From Candidatus Zambryskibacteria bacterium RIFCSPHIGHO2_12_FULL_43_12b (GTDB lineage Bacteria; Patescibacteriota; Minisyncoccia; Phycocordibacterales; Zambryskibacteraceae), in assembly GCA_001823875.1 (NCBI GenBank), contig MHVX01000006.1, positions 1-35,338 of the forward strand: DNA of 35,338 bases, read 5' to 3'. Positions within the stretch are counted from its first letter, which is position 1. Each line of letters starts with the position of its first letter. This document shows, piece by piece, positions 8,268-15,332 of the stretch. The notes beneath the pieces were generated by a model. The model had not been told where the DNA came from. It worked only from the letters and a program-made list of their open reading frames with translations, and made no database searches. A program made the position numbers and the translations under genes.

Positions 8268-8296
8268 TTGCGTAACCGCGAGCTTTGGGTTAGCAT
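8268..8296 (+). promoter_or_regulatory. Candidate promoter of rpsT
   Basis: TTGCGT (8268-8273), 17-nt spacer, TAGCAT (8291-8296), then 7 nt to the ATG. Moderate match to a sigma-70 promoter with leaderless spacing. Confidence 0.4.
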
Positions 8297-8303
8297 AGCC
8301 GTC

Positions 8304-8567
8304 ATGCCAATTACATCTTCAGCCAAAAAGGCTCTCCGAGTATCCCGCCGAAAGCGGGCAATTAATCTTGTTCGTAAGGACTCTCTAACAAGCGCCGTGA
8401 AGGCCTTCAGAAAGTTGATTGCCGATAAGAAAACAAAAGAGGCAGTGGCTTTTTTCCCAACACTTCAGAAAGCGCTTGATAAGTCCGCTAAGACTGGAAT
8501 TATAAAAAAGAACGCCGCCTCTCGCAAAAAATCTCGCTTCATTGCGATGATAAAAAAGATTTCATAA
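8304..8567 (+). CDS. rpsT: 30S ribosomal protein S20
   Basis: 87 aa, the usual S20 length, strongly basic and all-helical: MPITSSAKKALRVSRRKRAIN at the start and a Lys/Arg-rich C-terminus. S20 binds 16S rRNA early in small-subunit assembly. ATG 8304 starts the conserved MPxxxSAKKxxR block; an upstream in-frame start adds 12 residues that do not fit. Monocistronic, with its own strong terminator directly after the stop. Confidence 0.93.
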   Translation: MPITSSAKKALRVSRRKRAINLVRKDSLTSAVKAFRKLIADKKTKEAVAFFPTLQKALDKSAKTGIIKKNAASRKKSRFIAMIKKIS

Positions 8568-8568
8568 G

Positions 8569-8596
8569 AAAAGGAGAGCCGAGGCTCTCCTTTTTT
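8569..8596 (+). terminator. Intrinsic terminator of rpsT
   Basis: Perfect stem: AAAAGGAGAGCC pairs with GGCTCTCCTTTT around a GA turn, with a run of six T. It may also serve the convergent gene on the minus strand. Confidence 0.9.
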
Positions 8597-8615
8597 GTTT
8601 AAATCATTTTCGCGC

Positions 8616-9119
8616 TTACCCACGTACCACTTGCAGGAGTGGGTTCTCGCTAATACGCGTGACCCTAGCTATCTCCTCCTCCGTGATGCGGTTCATGTCA
8701 GCCGCCACTGCCACCATCAATGCTTCGTCTACCCATTCCGGCAGTCCAGAGAAGGACAGAATGAGAGCTCCGGCGCGAATGGCTCCACCGTACCTCTTCC
8801 TTTCTTTGTCTCGACTTTGCCAGCTACTCACGTGAGTAGGGTGGGAAGAAAGTCGCTTTGCCTTTTCATCAGCAAAGAAGAAACTTTCTGATGTCGGCAA
8901 CACTTCTCCGATTGGCGACAAAGAAATGATCCTCGGGAACCCTCCATCTGAGTAATCGCCATAGATGCAGACATACCCAGCCACAGATTTTCCTGCCATG
9001 TTCTCAGGCAAAAAATCGTAAGCTCGCGCACATACTGGCCCGATGAGTTTCTTCACAGACCTTCTAACTGAGCTGTGGATCATGCCCGGGAGCTCAATCA
9101 AAGTTTTGGTATCGCTCAC
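8616..9119 (-). CDS. Hypothetical protein, 167 aa, own promoter
   Basis: Not recognised with confidence. The protein is soluble with no membrane helix. A C-terminal stretch, GGAIRAGALILSFSGLP, followed by DEALMVAVAA, faintly recalls the GlcG/DUF336 fold, but this is only a resemblance. It starts with GTG behind a strong GGAGGAG Shine-Dalgarno, unlike most neighbours. Its base composition is richer in G+C than the flanking ruvA and rpsT, a feature shared with the 22.2-24.9 kb and 30.2-30.6 kb cassettes. It is divergent from the next unknown gene. Confidence 0.65.
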   Translation of the reverse strand: MSDTKTLIELPGMIHSSVRRSVKKLIGPVCARAYDFLPENMAGKSVAGYVCIYGDYSDGGFPRIISLSPIGEVLPTSESFFFADEKAKRLSSHPTHVSSWQSRDKERKRYGGAIRAGALILSFSGLPEWVDEALMVAVAADMNRITEEEIARVTRISENPLLQVVRG

Positions 9120-9138
9120 ATCTCCTCCATGAGAGTGT

Positions 9139-9150
9139 GGGAATTAAGAA
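9139..9150. repeat. Short copy of the AATTAAGAA repeat
   Basis: GGGAATTAAGAA between the promoter and the Shine-Dalgarno of the 167-aa gene; same family as 279-316 and 8193-8220. Confidence 0.35.
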
Positions 9151-9164
9151 CTGAAACTTTCATT

Positions 9165-9192
9165 ACATTACATTATTAAAATAAATAGTCAA
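9165..9192 (-). promoter_or_regulatory. Promoter of the 167-aa gene
   Basis: Minus-strand TTGACT (9187-9192), 16-nt spacer, TAATGT (9165-9170). This leaves a leader of about 40 nt that carries the GGAGGAG site. Confidence 0.5.
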
Positions 9193-9203
9193 CGACTGTG
9201 ATC

Positions 9204-9219
9204 TGTGCTTGTTTGCACA
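9204..9219. promoter_or_regulatory. Inverted repeat between divergent unknown genes
   Basis: TGTGC-N6-GCACA lies between the two divergent genes at 8616-9119 and 9271-9576, upstream of both candidate promoters. It may be an operator. Confidence 0.35.
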
Positions 9220-9270
9220 AGTTGAATACGTGCGCTAATGTATCCGTAAAGGTTCTTATAGGAGGTTCAA

Positions 9271-9576
9271 ATGTCTAGACCGGCTTTGTGGTTCACTTTC
9301 GGCAGTCTGCCTAAAAGTGGGCACATCGTTGTTTTAAGTGTAGATCACACTTCTAAACCATCAGATAAGGTCATTTCAGAAAGAAAGGTGGAAGCTTTTG
9401 GTGAAAAGGCTCATGATGCGGTCTGCGAGACCATTTGTCTTTACAAAGGAAGACAACGTCGTTTCAAAGCGGAATTCAAGAAGTTTCTCAGACACGTCGG
9501 AGTTCCAGAGTATAAACTTCAGGAGGTGTTATTGAAGTTTGCAAACGAAACTGAGCGAATATTAAATAGTCGATAA
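9271..9576 (+). CDS. Hypothetical protein, 101 aa
   Basis: Not recognised. A small, basic, probably soluble protein with a beta-rich N-terminal half (ALWFTFGSLPKSGHIVVLSVDH) shown in part, and a helical, Lys/Arg-rich C-terminal half (YKGRQRRFKAEFKKFLRHVG). A good AGGAGG site ends 6 nt before the ATG, and a compact terminator follows the stop, so it is an independent unit. Divergent from the 167-aa gene; the two may be jointly controlled. Confidence 0.7.
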   Translation: MSRPALWFTFGSLPKSGHIVVLSVDHTSKPSDKVISERKVEAFGEKAHDAVCETICLYKGRQRRFKAEFKKFLRHVGVPEYKLQEVLLKFANETERILNSR

Positions 9577-9597
9577 GGGGCCACAAGCCCCTTTTTC
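9575..9597 (+). terminator. Intrinsic terminator of the 101-aa gene
   Basis: AAGGGGC pairs with GCCCCTT around CACAA, followed by T-rich sequence. The stem begins inside the stop codon. Confidence 0.85.
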
Positions 9598-9633
9598 GTT
9601 GCTCGCTCGCACAAAATATACTTCGTAATCTTG

Positions 9634-9705
9634 TGCTCCCAGTAGGAATCGAACCTACATTTTAACTTCCGCAAAGTTATGTCCTATCCATTGAACGATG
9701 GGAGC
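9634..9705 (-). tRNA. tRNA-Arg (anticodon GCG)
   Basis: Acceptor GCTCCCA/TGGGAGC, D-stem GTTC/GGAC, anticodon stem TAACT/AGTTA with loop TTGCGGA (anticodon GCG), T-arm GTAGG-TTCGATT-CCTAC, discriminator A. No CCA encoded. Bacteria normally read CGU/CGC/CGA with ACG edited to ICG; a genomic GCG is unusual. After the 3' end, GCACAA and a distal TTGTGC (9608-9613 region on the plus strand) could form a loose stem. Confidence 0.92.
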
Positions 9706-9708
9706 TGT

Positions 9709-9746
9709 TTTAAAGCTAGAAGCTAAAAGCTAACAGCTTGAAGCTC
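9709..9746. repeat. AGCT-rich dispersed repeat
   Basis: Run of AAGCTAG/AAGCTAA/AGCTTG units upstream of tRNA-Arg. Fourteen bases at 9709-9722 are the exact inverse of CTTCTAGCTTTAAA at 35307-35320, and a diverged copy lies at 21744-21772. Confidence 0.55.
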
Positions 9747-9751
9747 ATGTG

Positions 9752-10231
9752 TCAAAACCCCAATTTCTCTAAAATCTTTTCAAAGATTGATTCGCTATGA
9801 AACACTTCGGGCAGATATCTAGATAAATATTTTCTTATTTTATCAACGCTCGCTTCTTCTGTGTCCACCGAGATTATTATGTAAGGCATTATTAGTCTTT
9901 GTGATTTGAGCAAAATCTGGGTTTTAGTGTCTGTTTCCTCAATCCAAAAAGATTCAAGCGCGCGGTATGGGTAATAATACCTATCTATTCTTATGCCAGC
10001 CTCGTCTAGAACGATGTCTATAAGTCTTGGGGGTCTGGATGCGTAAAGTGAAAGGGCGAACCCGCCAAGTATGATGACGATAGCAAATAATACGTTATTA
10101 AGAATGATGGATGTTACAGCTATAGCTACAGTGATGATGCCTACAGCCCAAAACCAATCCGCGCTACGATCCTTTTGGTCGTATTCATATGTCTGCCAGT
10201 GAACCGATTCTATTTTCTTAGGAGGTGCCAT
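9752..10231 (-). CDS. Two-helix membrane protein with PH-like cytoplasmic part
   Basis: 159 aa from the ATG at 10231 (an upstream TTG would add six residues). A short soluble N-terminus (MAPPKKIESVHW) precedes two hydrophobic helices around residues 30-70, then a soluble domain of about 90 residues beginning SRPPRLIDIVLDEAGIRID. The helices-then-beta-rich layout resembles bacterial PH-domain membrane proteins common in CPR genomes, but I cannot assign a function. Last gene of a minus-strand run after the VKOR gene (39-nt gap). Confidence 0.7.
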   Translation of the reverse strand: MAPPKKIESVHWQTYEYDQKDRSADWFWAVGIITVAIAVTSIILNNVLFAIVIILGGFALSLYASRPPRLIDIVLDEAGIRIDRYYYPYRALESFWIEETDTKTQILLKSQRLIMPYIIISVDTEEASVDKIRKYLSRYLPEVFHSESIFEKILEKLGF

Positions 10232-10270
10232 GTGAGATACTTCACACAAAATACTATCACAAATTTGACT

Positions 10271-10714
10271 CTAATTTATGAACACATTCAAGATGTTTTG
10301 ATTCATAACTATTAGCGCGAGAAGGAAGATAGCGGTGCAAATGCTTGCGGAAAAAAGACACCATGTGCACCAGTGGTGGAGCACAAACGCTTGAACTGCG
10401 GTCAGATACATTGAGAATAAGAAAGCGACGATACTTACTGAAAGAACGATATATGATATTTCTGTACTAATGAGAACGGGATAGAGAACGGAGAGAGAAT
10501 ATAGTATGGCAATAAGAGCATAGTAGATCATTCCCAAAAGCTCCACTGGGATGCCAAATATTCTTGAATAGTCGCTGTGCACCACACTCTCACAGCTTCC
10601 TTCAAGAGGGCATACCAATGGAGTCATTCTTTGTTTATGCGTTCTTATATATCTGGCAAGCAGGAATCCGGCGAATCCCAGGAGCGCAATCAAAATTTTT
10701 CCGGCGTTTTCCAT
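10271..10714 (-). CDS. Vitamin K epoxide reductase (VKOR) family thiol oxidase
   Basis: 147 aa with four membrane helices. Two cysteine pairs mark the family: C35-PLEGS-C41 in the periplasmic loop, followed by the conserved SDYSRIFGIPVELLG helix start, and the W-C116-TW-C119 quinone-side CXXC. Bacterial VKOR reoxidises DsbA-type proteins, passing electrons to quinone, so this cell probably makes extracytoplasmic disulfides. No thioredoxin-fold partner domain is fused and no DsbA is seen in this window. Lies between two other membrane-protein genes on the same strand. Confidence 0.93.
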   Translation of the reverse strand: MENAGKILIALLGFAGFLLARYIRTHKQRMTPLVCPLEGSCESVVHSDYSRIFGIPVELLGMIYYALIAILYSLSVLYPVLISTEISYIVLSVSIVAFLFSMYLTAVQAFVLHHWCTWCLFSASICTAIFLLALIVMNQNILNVFIN

Positions 10715-10750
10715 TAAATTATTTTAACATGCATTCGTGTTATGACAGCT

Positions 10751-11290
10751 TTAGAGCGCATTCATCGCAAGCCAAACAAAGTAAATCCCAACCATATTCA
10801 TAACAAAAGAAATACAAATCAGAGCTTTGGTCCTGGTTTTGGAAAAACCAAGCAAAGCTAAACCGAGTTCATCTGGAAAAGGAGAAGCGATAATGACCGC
10901 GCCTAAAATAGGGTTAAGCCAGCGTAGAAACTCGGCTTTTATGAGGTAATGGGGACGCATTCCAGCTTTCATTATCATTTCGTCCACGTCCTCACTGACA
11001 CGATTTTTTACAAAAAGGAAAAGTACCAGGTCTCCTACCACCGCTCCAAGAGCGCCAACGATAGCGATTTCTGGCAAGGGGTTAGCCTTCAATAGTTCAA
11101 CAAAGAGTATTGTAGAAGCTGTGAGCGTGAATACAGAGGTAAAAAATATCCCGGCCATGAAAGCGCCGACAAGTCCCCAGGAATGAGCGTTGGCGAGAAA
11201 AGAATCAAGCATTCCGCTTTTGACGAGGGAAAGGGTGATGATGACACAGATTAAAAGGATCAGAGTGTCTTTAAGCAAATGACTTTTCAC
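10751..11290 (-). CDS. Integral membrane protein, VTT-like
   Basis: 179 aa, about five helices. The segments GALGAVVGDLVLFLFVK and ASPFPDELGLALLGFSK resemble the paired signatures of VTT/DedA-like transporters (glycine-rich re-entrant segment with acidic residue, then P-x-P-D/S-E), but overall similarity to the dedA gene at 4.8 kb is low. Function unknown. It heads the minus-strand group with the VKOR gene (36-nt gap). Confidence 0.65.
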   Translation of the reverse strand: MKSHLLKDTLILLICVIITLSLVKSGMLDSFLANAHSWGLVGAFMAGIFFTSVFTLTASTILFVELLKANPLPEIAIVGALGAVVGDLVLFLFVKNRVSEDVDEMIMKAGMRPHYLIKAEFLRWLNPILGAVIIASPFPDELGLALLGFSKTRTKALICISFVMNMVGIYFVWLAMNAL

Positions 11291-11322
11291 ACGCTTATTA
11301 TACTAGAAAGAATTCCGTACTT

Positions 11323-11412
11323 TGGCGGAGGAGGTGAGATTCGAACTCACGGGACCCTTACGAGCCCTCCAGTTTTCAAGACTGGTGCAATCGACCACTC
11401 TGCCACTCCTCC
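11323..11412 (-). tRNA. tRNA-Ser (anticodon TGA)
   Basis: Acceptor GGAGGAG/CTCCTCC, anticodon stem CCAGT/ACTGG with loop CTTGAAA (anticodon TGA), long variable arm, T-arm GTGAG-TTCGAAT-CTCAC, discriminator G. CCA is encoded (plus-strand TGG at 11323-11325), the only tRNA gene of the eight here that clearly has it. Its 5' end is 3 nt past the stop codon of the upstream DUF5652 gene. Confidence 0.95.
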
Positions 11413-11415
11413 GTA

Positions 11416-11658
11416 TTACTGTGTAATTTCTGACTCTGCTTGTTTTCTTGAAATAAAGAAAAGATAGATTATTTCAAGTATCCCGACTGTATTAACAAGC
11501 AAGACAACCAAAAACCAGCCCTTTTGCGATAAGCGCGCTGATCTCCACAAAGCAAGTCCTTTCCATATGACACTCCAAATTATTATAAGCGCAAGGAGCC
11601 AAAGATGACTTGATAAGTATTCTGCGAATGCTTGGGTTTGTATTGTTATGTTTGTCAT
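11416..11658 (-). CDS. DUF5652 family small membrane protein
   Basis: 80 aa with two hydrophobic helices. Family pattern: IIWSVIWKGLALWRSAR between the helices, then KGWFLVVLLVNTVGILEIIYLF. DUF5652 proteins are frequent in CPR genomes and have no known function. It lies directly upstream of tRNA-Ser on the same strand, so the tRNA may be cut from a shared transcript. Confidence 0.85.
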   Translation of the reverse strand: MTNITIQTQAFAEYLSSHLWLLALIIIWSVIWKGLALWRSARLSQKGWFLVVLLVNTVGILEIIYLFFISRKQAESEITQ

Positions 11659-11688
11659 AATCCCACATCTTATATCAAAAAGTCATAG

Positions 11689-11717
11689 CTGACAAATTAA
11701 ATTTTCTGTGATATACT
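11689..11717 (+). promoter_or_regulatory. Promoter of ruvX, leaderless spacing
   Basis: CTGACA (11689-11694), a 17-nt spacer and TATACT (11712-11717): five of six matches in each box. Only 6 nt separate the -10 box from the ATG at 11724, so the mRNA should start at the start codon. Confidence 0.7.
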
Positions 11718-11723
11718 GTTGGC

Positions 11724-12110
11724 ATGAAATATCTCGGCATTGACTACGGTATTAAGCGTGTTGGCCTTGCTGTCTCTGATTCAGAGGGGAAGATGGCTTT
11801 TCCTCTAGACGTCCTCTCAAATGACAAGAGACTCATTGCTCGTATAAAGCAAGCATGCTCTTCGGAAAAGATTCAAAGCATTGTTATAGGAGAATCGCAG
11901 GATTTCAAGGGCAAAGATAATCCAATCATGAAAGATGCCAAAGATTTTTTGAAAGTACTTAAAAAATCAATAAACCTGCCTACACACTGGGAGCCAGAAT
12001 TTCTCACCAGCGCTGAAGCAGAGCGTCTGCAAGGTAAACACGGAATGCTTGATGCTTCCGCTGCGGCACTCATACTTAAAAGCTATTTGGACAAAAAGGG
12101 CAACAAGTAA
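11724..12110 (+). CDS. ruvX: RuvX/YqgF family nuclease
   Basis: 128 aa RNase H-fold protein. The N-terminal GIDYGIKRVGLAVSD carries the first metal-binding Asp (D7); SIVIGESQDFKG is the second strand motif; the C-terminal LDASAAALILKSYL carries the last Asp. YqgF proteins have been proposed as Holliday junction resolvases and shown to act in 16S rRNA 5' maturation. It is followed after 3 nt by a tRNA-binding-domain gene. Confidence 0.92.
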   Translation: MKYLGIDYGIKRVGLAVSDSEGKMAFPLDVLSNDKRLIARIKQACSSEKIQSIVIGESQDFKGKDNPIMKDAKDFLKVLKKSINLPTHWEPEFLTSAEAERLQGKHGMLDASAAALILKSYLDKKGNK

Positions 12111-12113
12111 CAA

Positions 12114-12440
12114 ATGATTTCGATTGATGATTTTAAGAAAGTTGAAATAAAAGTTGGCAAGATCCTCTCCGCTTCACCAGTAGAAGGTTCTCTGAAACTA
12201 TTGAAGCTTTCAGTCGATTTTGCCGAGGATACTCCAAGGCAAGTAATTTCTGGTATTGCAAAATATTTTCCTGATGCGAAAGTCCTTGCAGGAAAGAAAT
12301 GCGCATTTGTTACAAATCTTGAACCAAGAGAAATTATGGGGCTTACCAGTCAAGCAATGATAGTAGCTGCAAGTGCGGAAGAGATCATCTCGCTTTTTGA
12401 GGTAAGTGATTCAATCCCAGAAGGTACTCTGGTTAAGTAA
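12114..12440 (+). CDS. Stand-alone tRNA-binding (EMAP-II/Trbp111-like) domain protein
   Basis: 108 aa OB-fold protein of the MetG C-terminal/CsaA/Trbp111 type: FKKVEIKVGKILSASPVEG at the start, RQVISGIAKYF in the middle, and the CAFVTNLEPREIMGLTSQAM block near the C-terminus. Such domains bind structured tRNA non-specifically and usually dimerise; they can help methionyl-tRNA synthetase. In this genome the domain is probably encoded apart from metG. Co-transcribed with ruvX. Confidence 0.9.
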   Translation: MISIDDFKKVEIKVGKILSASPVEGSLKLLKLSVDFAEDTPRQVISGIAKYFPDAKVLAGKKCAFVTNLEPREIMGLTSQAMIVAASAEEIISLFEVSDSIPEGTLVK

Positions 12441-12470
12441 ATGTCTTTGAATCAAAGTTTCTGTAAAATC

Positions 12471-12479
12471 TGCTATAAT
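12471..12479 (+). promoter_or_regulatory. Extended -10 promoter of pilM
   Basis: TGC-TATAAT, an extended -10 with a perfect -10 hexamer (12474-12479), 7 nt before the ATG of pilM. The element reads TCTGCTATA, as does that of the RluA-family gene at 16.25 kb. Confidence 0.65.
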
Positions 12480-12486
12480 TTAGCAA

Positions 12487-13521
12487 ATGCCTGTTCTGTT
12501 TAAAAAAAAGAAAGAAAAAGAGGGCTGGCGAACTTTTTTTGATTTTTTCCCAACTCCCAAGTTTCTAGAAATGCCGTCACCCGGGCTTGCGATATCTGAA
12601 ACCGGCTTAAGACTTGTTGAATTTTCGCACACTAAAAAGGGTTACATTTTGGAAAGAGCCGATTCAGCGCCTTTTTCCGAGTCTCTTATCTCGGCCGGTG
12701 ATATAAAAGACAAAGAAAAATTGATTTTAGAGTTGAAAAAGTTTCGTGAAAAACATAACTTGCGTTATGTAAGAGCCAGCTTGCCGGAGGAAAAAGCTTA
12801 TCTATTCAATACTACTTTGAATCAGGAGCAGATGGAGAATGCAAGCACTTCTATTGAATTTAGTATTGAAGAAAATGTCCCGCTCTCGGTTTCGGAGGCG
12901 GTATTTGACTTTGTTGTCGTGAATCCAGACAGATCTCCCGATGAACCGGCTAAAGTTAACGTGTCGGTTGTGTCACAAGAAGTGGTGGCTGAGTATCTGG
13001 AGGTGCTTCGCACCGCGGAGTTTGAACCGCTACATTTTGAAATTGAATCTCAAGCCATTGTGAAGTCGGTTATTCCAAGAAATGACGCTGGTGTAAATGT
13101 GATATTGAATCTCTCTAGAGGCAGAGCTGGACTTTATATTGCCGATGGCAGAGCGATTGCTTTCACATCTACAATTCCGCTTGCACAATATGGTAGTGAT
13201 CAGAAGACTCCTCTTTCCGCAGAGTGCCTAAACGAGATTTTGGTTGAAATGAAAAAAATTTTCCTTTATTGGCAAAACTTGGCGGAAAGAATGGAAAAAA
13301 GGATAAAGCCAATAGAGAAGATAATCTTAGTTGGCGAAGACGGTGGGAGAGCTGAGGTCGCAGATTTTCTGGGTAAGTCATTTGAGGTTTCAATAGAGAA
13401 AGGCAATGTTTGGCAAAACGTTTTCTCTCTTGATGATTATGTGCCAAGCATTTCCCGAGAAGAGTCACTCTCTTATGCGGTAGCGATAGGACTCGCTATG
13501 CCACGTCGTAGTAAAATATAG
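12487..13521 (+). CDS. pilM: Type IV pilus assembly protein PilM
   Basis: 344 aa actin-like ATPase of the pilus inner-membrane platform. The N-terminal SPGLAISETGLRLVEFSH matches the phosphate-1 region, and later segments (RASLPEEKAYLF, SIEFSIEENVPL, NVILNLSRGRAGLYIADG, IEKIILVGEDGG) follow the PilM/FtsA pattern. PilM binds the cytoplasmic tail of PilN. First gene of an operon with pilN and pilO like proteins. No pilin, PilB or PilC is in the window. It probably supports CPR pili used for host attachment or DNA uptake. Confidence 0.9.
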   Translation: MPVLFKKKKEKEGWRTFFDFFPTPKFLEMPSPGLAISETGLRLVEFSHTKKGYILERADSAPFSESLISAGDIKDKEKLILELKKFREKHNLRYVRASLPEEKAYLFNTTLNQEQMENASTSIEFSIEENVPLSVSEAVFDFVVVNPDRSPDEPAKVNVSVVSQEVVAEYLEVLRTAEFEPLHFEIESQAIVKSVIPRNDAGVNVILNLSRGRAGLYIADGRAIAFTSTIPLAQYGSDQKTPLSAECLNEILVEMKKIFLYWQNLAERMEKRIKPIEKIILVGEDGGRAEVADFLGKSFEVSIEKGNVWQNVFSLDDYVPSISREESLSYAVAIGLAMPRRSKI

Positions 13522-13523
13522 AC

Positions 13524-14066
13524 ATGTTCAATCTTCTTCCAGAGATAGAGAAAAAGAATATTATGAGAGAATATATCTTAAGGAGATATGTTGTACTTGC
13601 CTTGTTTCTTTTTGCCCTTGGCGCGATAGCCTCAATATCACTCTTTCCTTCATACCTGCTCTCATCGGTTAAGGTGGTAGAGGTGGAGGAGCAGATTTCA
13701 TCAGTGAAATCGTCTGCTATATTCAAAGAAGCAGAGGCCCTGGCTTCAGCCCTTAATCTTACAAATCAAAAGATCTCCGCATTAAAGCCTCCAGAAAAAT
13801 ATGTCTATTTGGGAACCCTTGTCTCAAGCATTGTGGAGAAAAGAGGGGGTTCAATTAGGTTGAACGGCTTCAAATATAATCGCGGAGATGGCAAAAATCA
13901 CGGAGTAATTACTGTTTCTGGTATTGCCCGTGATAGAGAATCCCTTTCCGCTTTTCTGACTGTCTTGAAGGAAGAGGAGAAGTTTCTGGAGGTCAATTTG
14001 CCTGTTTCTAACTTTGCGCAAGACAGGAACGCTCCCTTTACTATAGATATTCGGGGGGCTTTTTGA
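13524..14066 (+). CDS. pilN: PilN-like pilus assembly protein
   Basis: 180 aa with the PilN layout: a short cytoplasmic tail starting MFNLLPEIEKKNIMREY (the PilM-binding INLLP-type motif), one helix around residues 25-50, a coiled-coil and a ferredoxin-like periplasmic domain (VKVVEVEEQISS onward). Starts 2 nt after pilM. Assigned from motif, topology and position. Confidence 0.8.
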   Translation: MFNLLPEIEKKNIMREYILRRYVVLALFLFALGAIASISLFPSYLLSSVKVVEVEEQISSVKSSAIFKEAEALASALNLTNQKISALKPPEKYVYLGTLVSSIVEKRGGSIRLNGFKYNRGDGKNHGVITVSGIARDRESLSAFLTVLKEEEKFLEVNLPVSNFAQDRNAPFTIDIRGAF

Positions 14067-14067
14067 T

Positions 14068-14655
14068 ATGAAAAACATTTCAAACACAAGTAAGATTCTC
14101 ATAGCATCCATTTTTCTCGTCATCCTCGTATATTGTATTTATGGGCTTCTTTTCTGGACGATCAAAGGGGAAAACGAAAAAGTCTCCATTTTGTCCAACG
14201 AGGCCAAAATTGATTTACAAAAAGACGAATCGTTAAGGGCGACGAAGGTATCGCTATCAAACAACAAAGATTCAATTGAAAATATAGACTCCCACTTCCT
14301 TGCCCCAGACGGAGTCGTCGGTTTCATTGAAGGACTGGAAAGTTTAGGCAGGGAAGCGGGCGTGTCTATTTCTGTAGCCTCGGTCACTGTGGAAGCAGAT
14401 TCAAAAAATAAAAATGATTTTAAAGAAACTCTGCGTCTGCGCGTCATTACCACTGGATCATGGTCAAATACTTACTATTTCATCTCTTTGCTTGAAAATC
14501 TTCCTCTCAGCGCGGAGATAAAAAACGCCACTCTTTCTCTTACGGGGGCTTCTGACAAGCTTGCTTTCACAGGAGCGTCTGTGTCATCTAGGAAGCCCGC
14601 TGCCGAGGAAAAATGGAAAGGTGAGATTGAACTCACTGTTAGGAAGCTAAAATAA
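14068..14655 (+). CDS. PilO-like pilus assembly protein
   Basis: 195 aa: a short N-terminal tail, one helix at about residues 10-32, a coiled-coil (NEKVSILSNEAKIDLQKDE) and a C-terminal domain of PilO shape (TGSWSNTYYFISLLENLPL). Starts 1 nt after the preceding gene. PilO forms a heterodimer with PilN under the secretin or envelope. Sequence identity to characterised PilO is weak, so the call leans on order and architecture. Confidence 0.7.
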   Translation: MKNISNTSKILIASIFLVILVYCIYGLLFWTIKGENEKVSILSNEAKIDLQKDESLRATKVSLSNNKDSIENIDSHFLAPDGVVGFIEGLESLGREAGVSISVASVTVEADSKNKNDFKETLRLRVITTGSWSNTYYFISLLENLPLSAEIKNATLSLTGASDKLAFTGASVSSRKPAAEEKWKGEIELTVRKLK

Positions 14656-14656
14656 C

Positions 14657-14989
14657 ATGAAATTTTCTTCACTAAAAAGTATTAAGTTTCAAATGCCTCA
14701 CAGAACTCATCGTGAGTTTAGAACAATCGGCGAGAAGGCCAATAATGACTGGCGCTCAATTCTTCTTGGGTTTGTGATTCTGGCTTTGGGTGCGGTGACA
14801 ATGAGTTTCTACGTATTTATAAAGGTTAGCAAAGGAGAGATTTTTACAGTTGCATCAGAGACCAATAGTGTAAAAACAGACGTTGACGAGGAAGCGCTAG
14901 AAAGCGTGATGACTCATTTCCAAGAGAGGAAAATATACCTGGATACACTCAGAGCAAATCCACCAAAGAGAATAGATCCATCACTCTAG
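14657..14989 (+). CDS. Small one-helix protein at the end of the pil operon
   Basis: 110 aa, one helix at about residues 38-60 (ILLGFVILALGAVTMSFYVF), a basic cytoplasmic N-terminus and a short extracytoplasmic tail ending NPPKRIDPSL. It stands where pilP is found in proteobacterial operons but shows no PilP lipobox or beta domain. Starts 1 nt after the PilO-like gene, so clearly in the operon. Function not recognised. Confidence 0.65.
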   Translation: MKFSSLKSIKFQMPHRTHREFRTIGEKANNDWRSILLGFVILALGAVTMSFYVFIKVSKGEIFTVASETNSVKTDVDEEALESVMTHFQERKIYLDTLRANPPKRIDPSL

Positions 14990-14991
14990 TT

Positions 14992-15020
14992 ACCTGCTAC
15001 TAGAAACTAGTTGCTGGTAT
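14992..15020. other. Imperfect hairpin after the pil operon
   Basis: TACCTGCTACTAG and CTAGTTGCTGGTA pair at 11 of 13 positions around AAA. There is no T run; it may protect the mRNA end or be a degenerate terminator. The adjacent TTGTGGTCACAA is a second small palindrome. Confidence 0.45.
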
Positions 15021-15131
15021 TGTGGTCACAAGTTACTAAGTATAATTCTTCGTTGGACTCAAATTCTACTAAGTACTCGCGACCCCGCCTCACAGTCGTA
15101 ACCGACATTGTTGTGGCCGGCACATGCTAAA

Positions 15132-15332
15132 AAAGTGAAGCAGTTCACTTTCTCTTTACGCTTGTGCCCCCGGCAGGAGTATCTCCCTCGGCTCAAATTT
15201 TTTCGTCAAAAAATTTGGCCTGGGCACCGGCTCATAAAATTTCTTGTTAGAAATTTTAAGCTCCGCCGTTCGATTCCTGCGCGCAAGCAAAGCAGTTTGC
15301 TTGCTCGTGTGCATAAATTAGCTTCGCATTTG
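15132..15332. repeat. Hairpin cluster with duplicated tRNA-Arg 3' end
   Basis: This spacer holds no gene. Bases 15162-15178 repeat exactly the 3' end of tRNA-Arg(TCT) and its flank (15330-15346), 168 bp apart. Around and between them are four perfect hairpins: 15132-15151 (8 bp, loop GCAG), 15194-15217 (10 bp, loop CGTC), 15235-15258 (10 bp, loop TGTT) and 15283-15304 (9 bp, loop GCAG). An inverted 13-base copy of the T-loop lies at 15268-15280 versus 15341-15353. Read along the tRNA strand, the GCAG loops become CTGC, as in the tRNA-Leu(GAG) element. Confidence 0.8.

Noticed and set aside
9709-9746. Tandem AAGCT units as a possible CRISPR array
   Set aside because: Units are 7-9 bases without spacers; no cas genes in the window.
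11279-11467. 62-aa plus-strand frame over tRNA-Ser
   Set aside because: Antisense of the tRNA; no support.
15132-15304. All hairpins of the cluster as ordinary intrinsic terminators
   Set aside because: The AT-rich ones might work as such, but the GCAG-loop hairpins lack T tracts and four in a row exceed what one tRNA needs.
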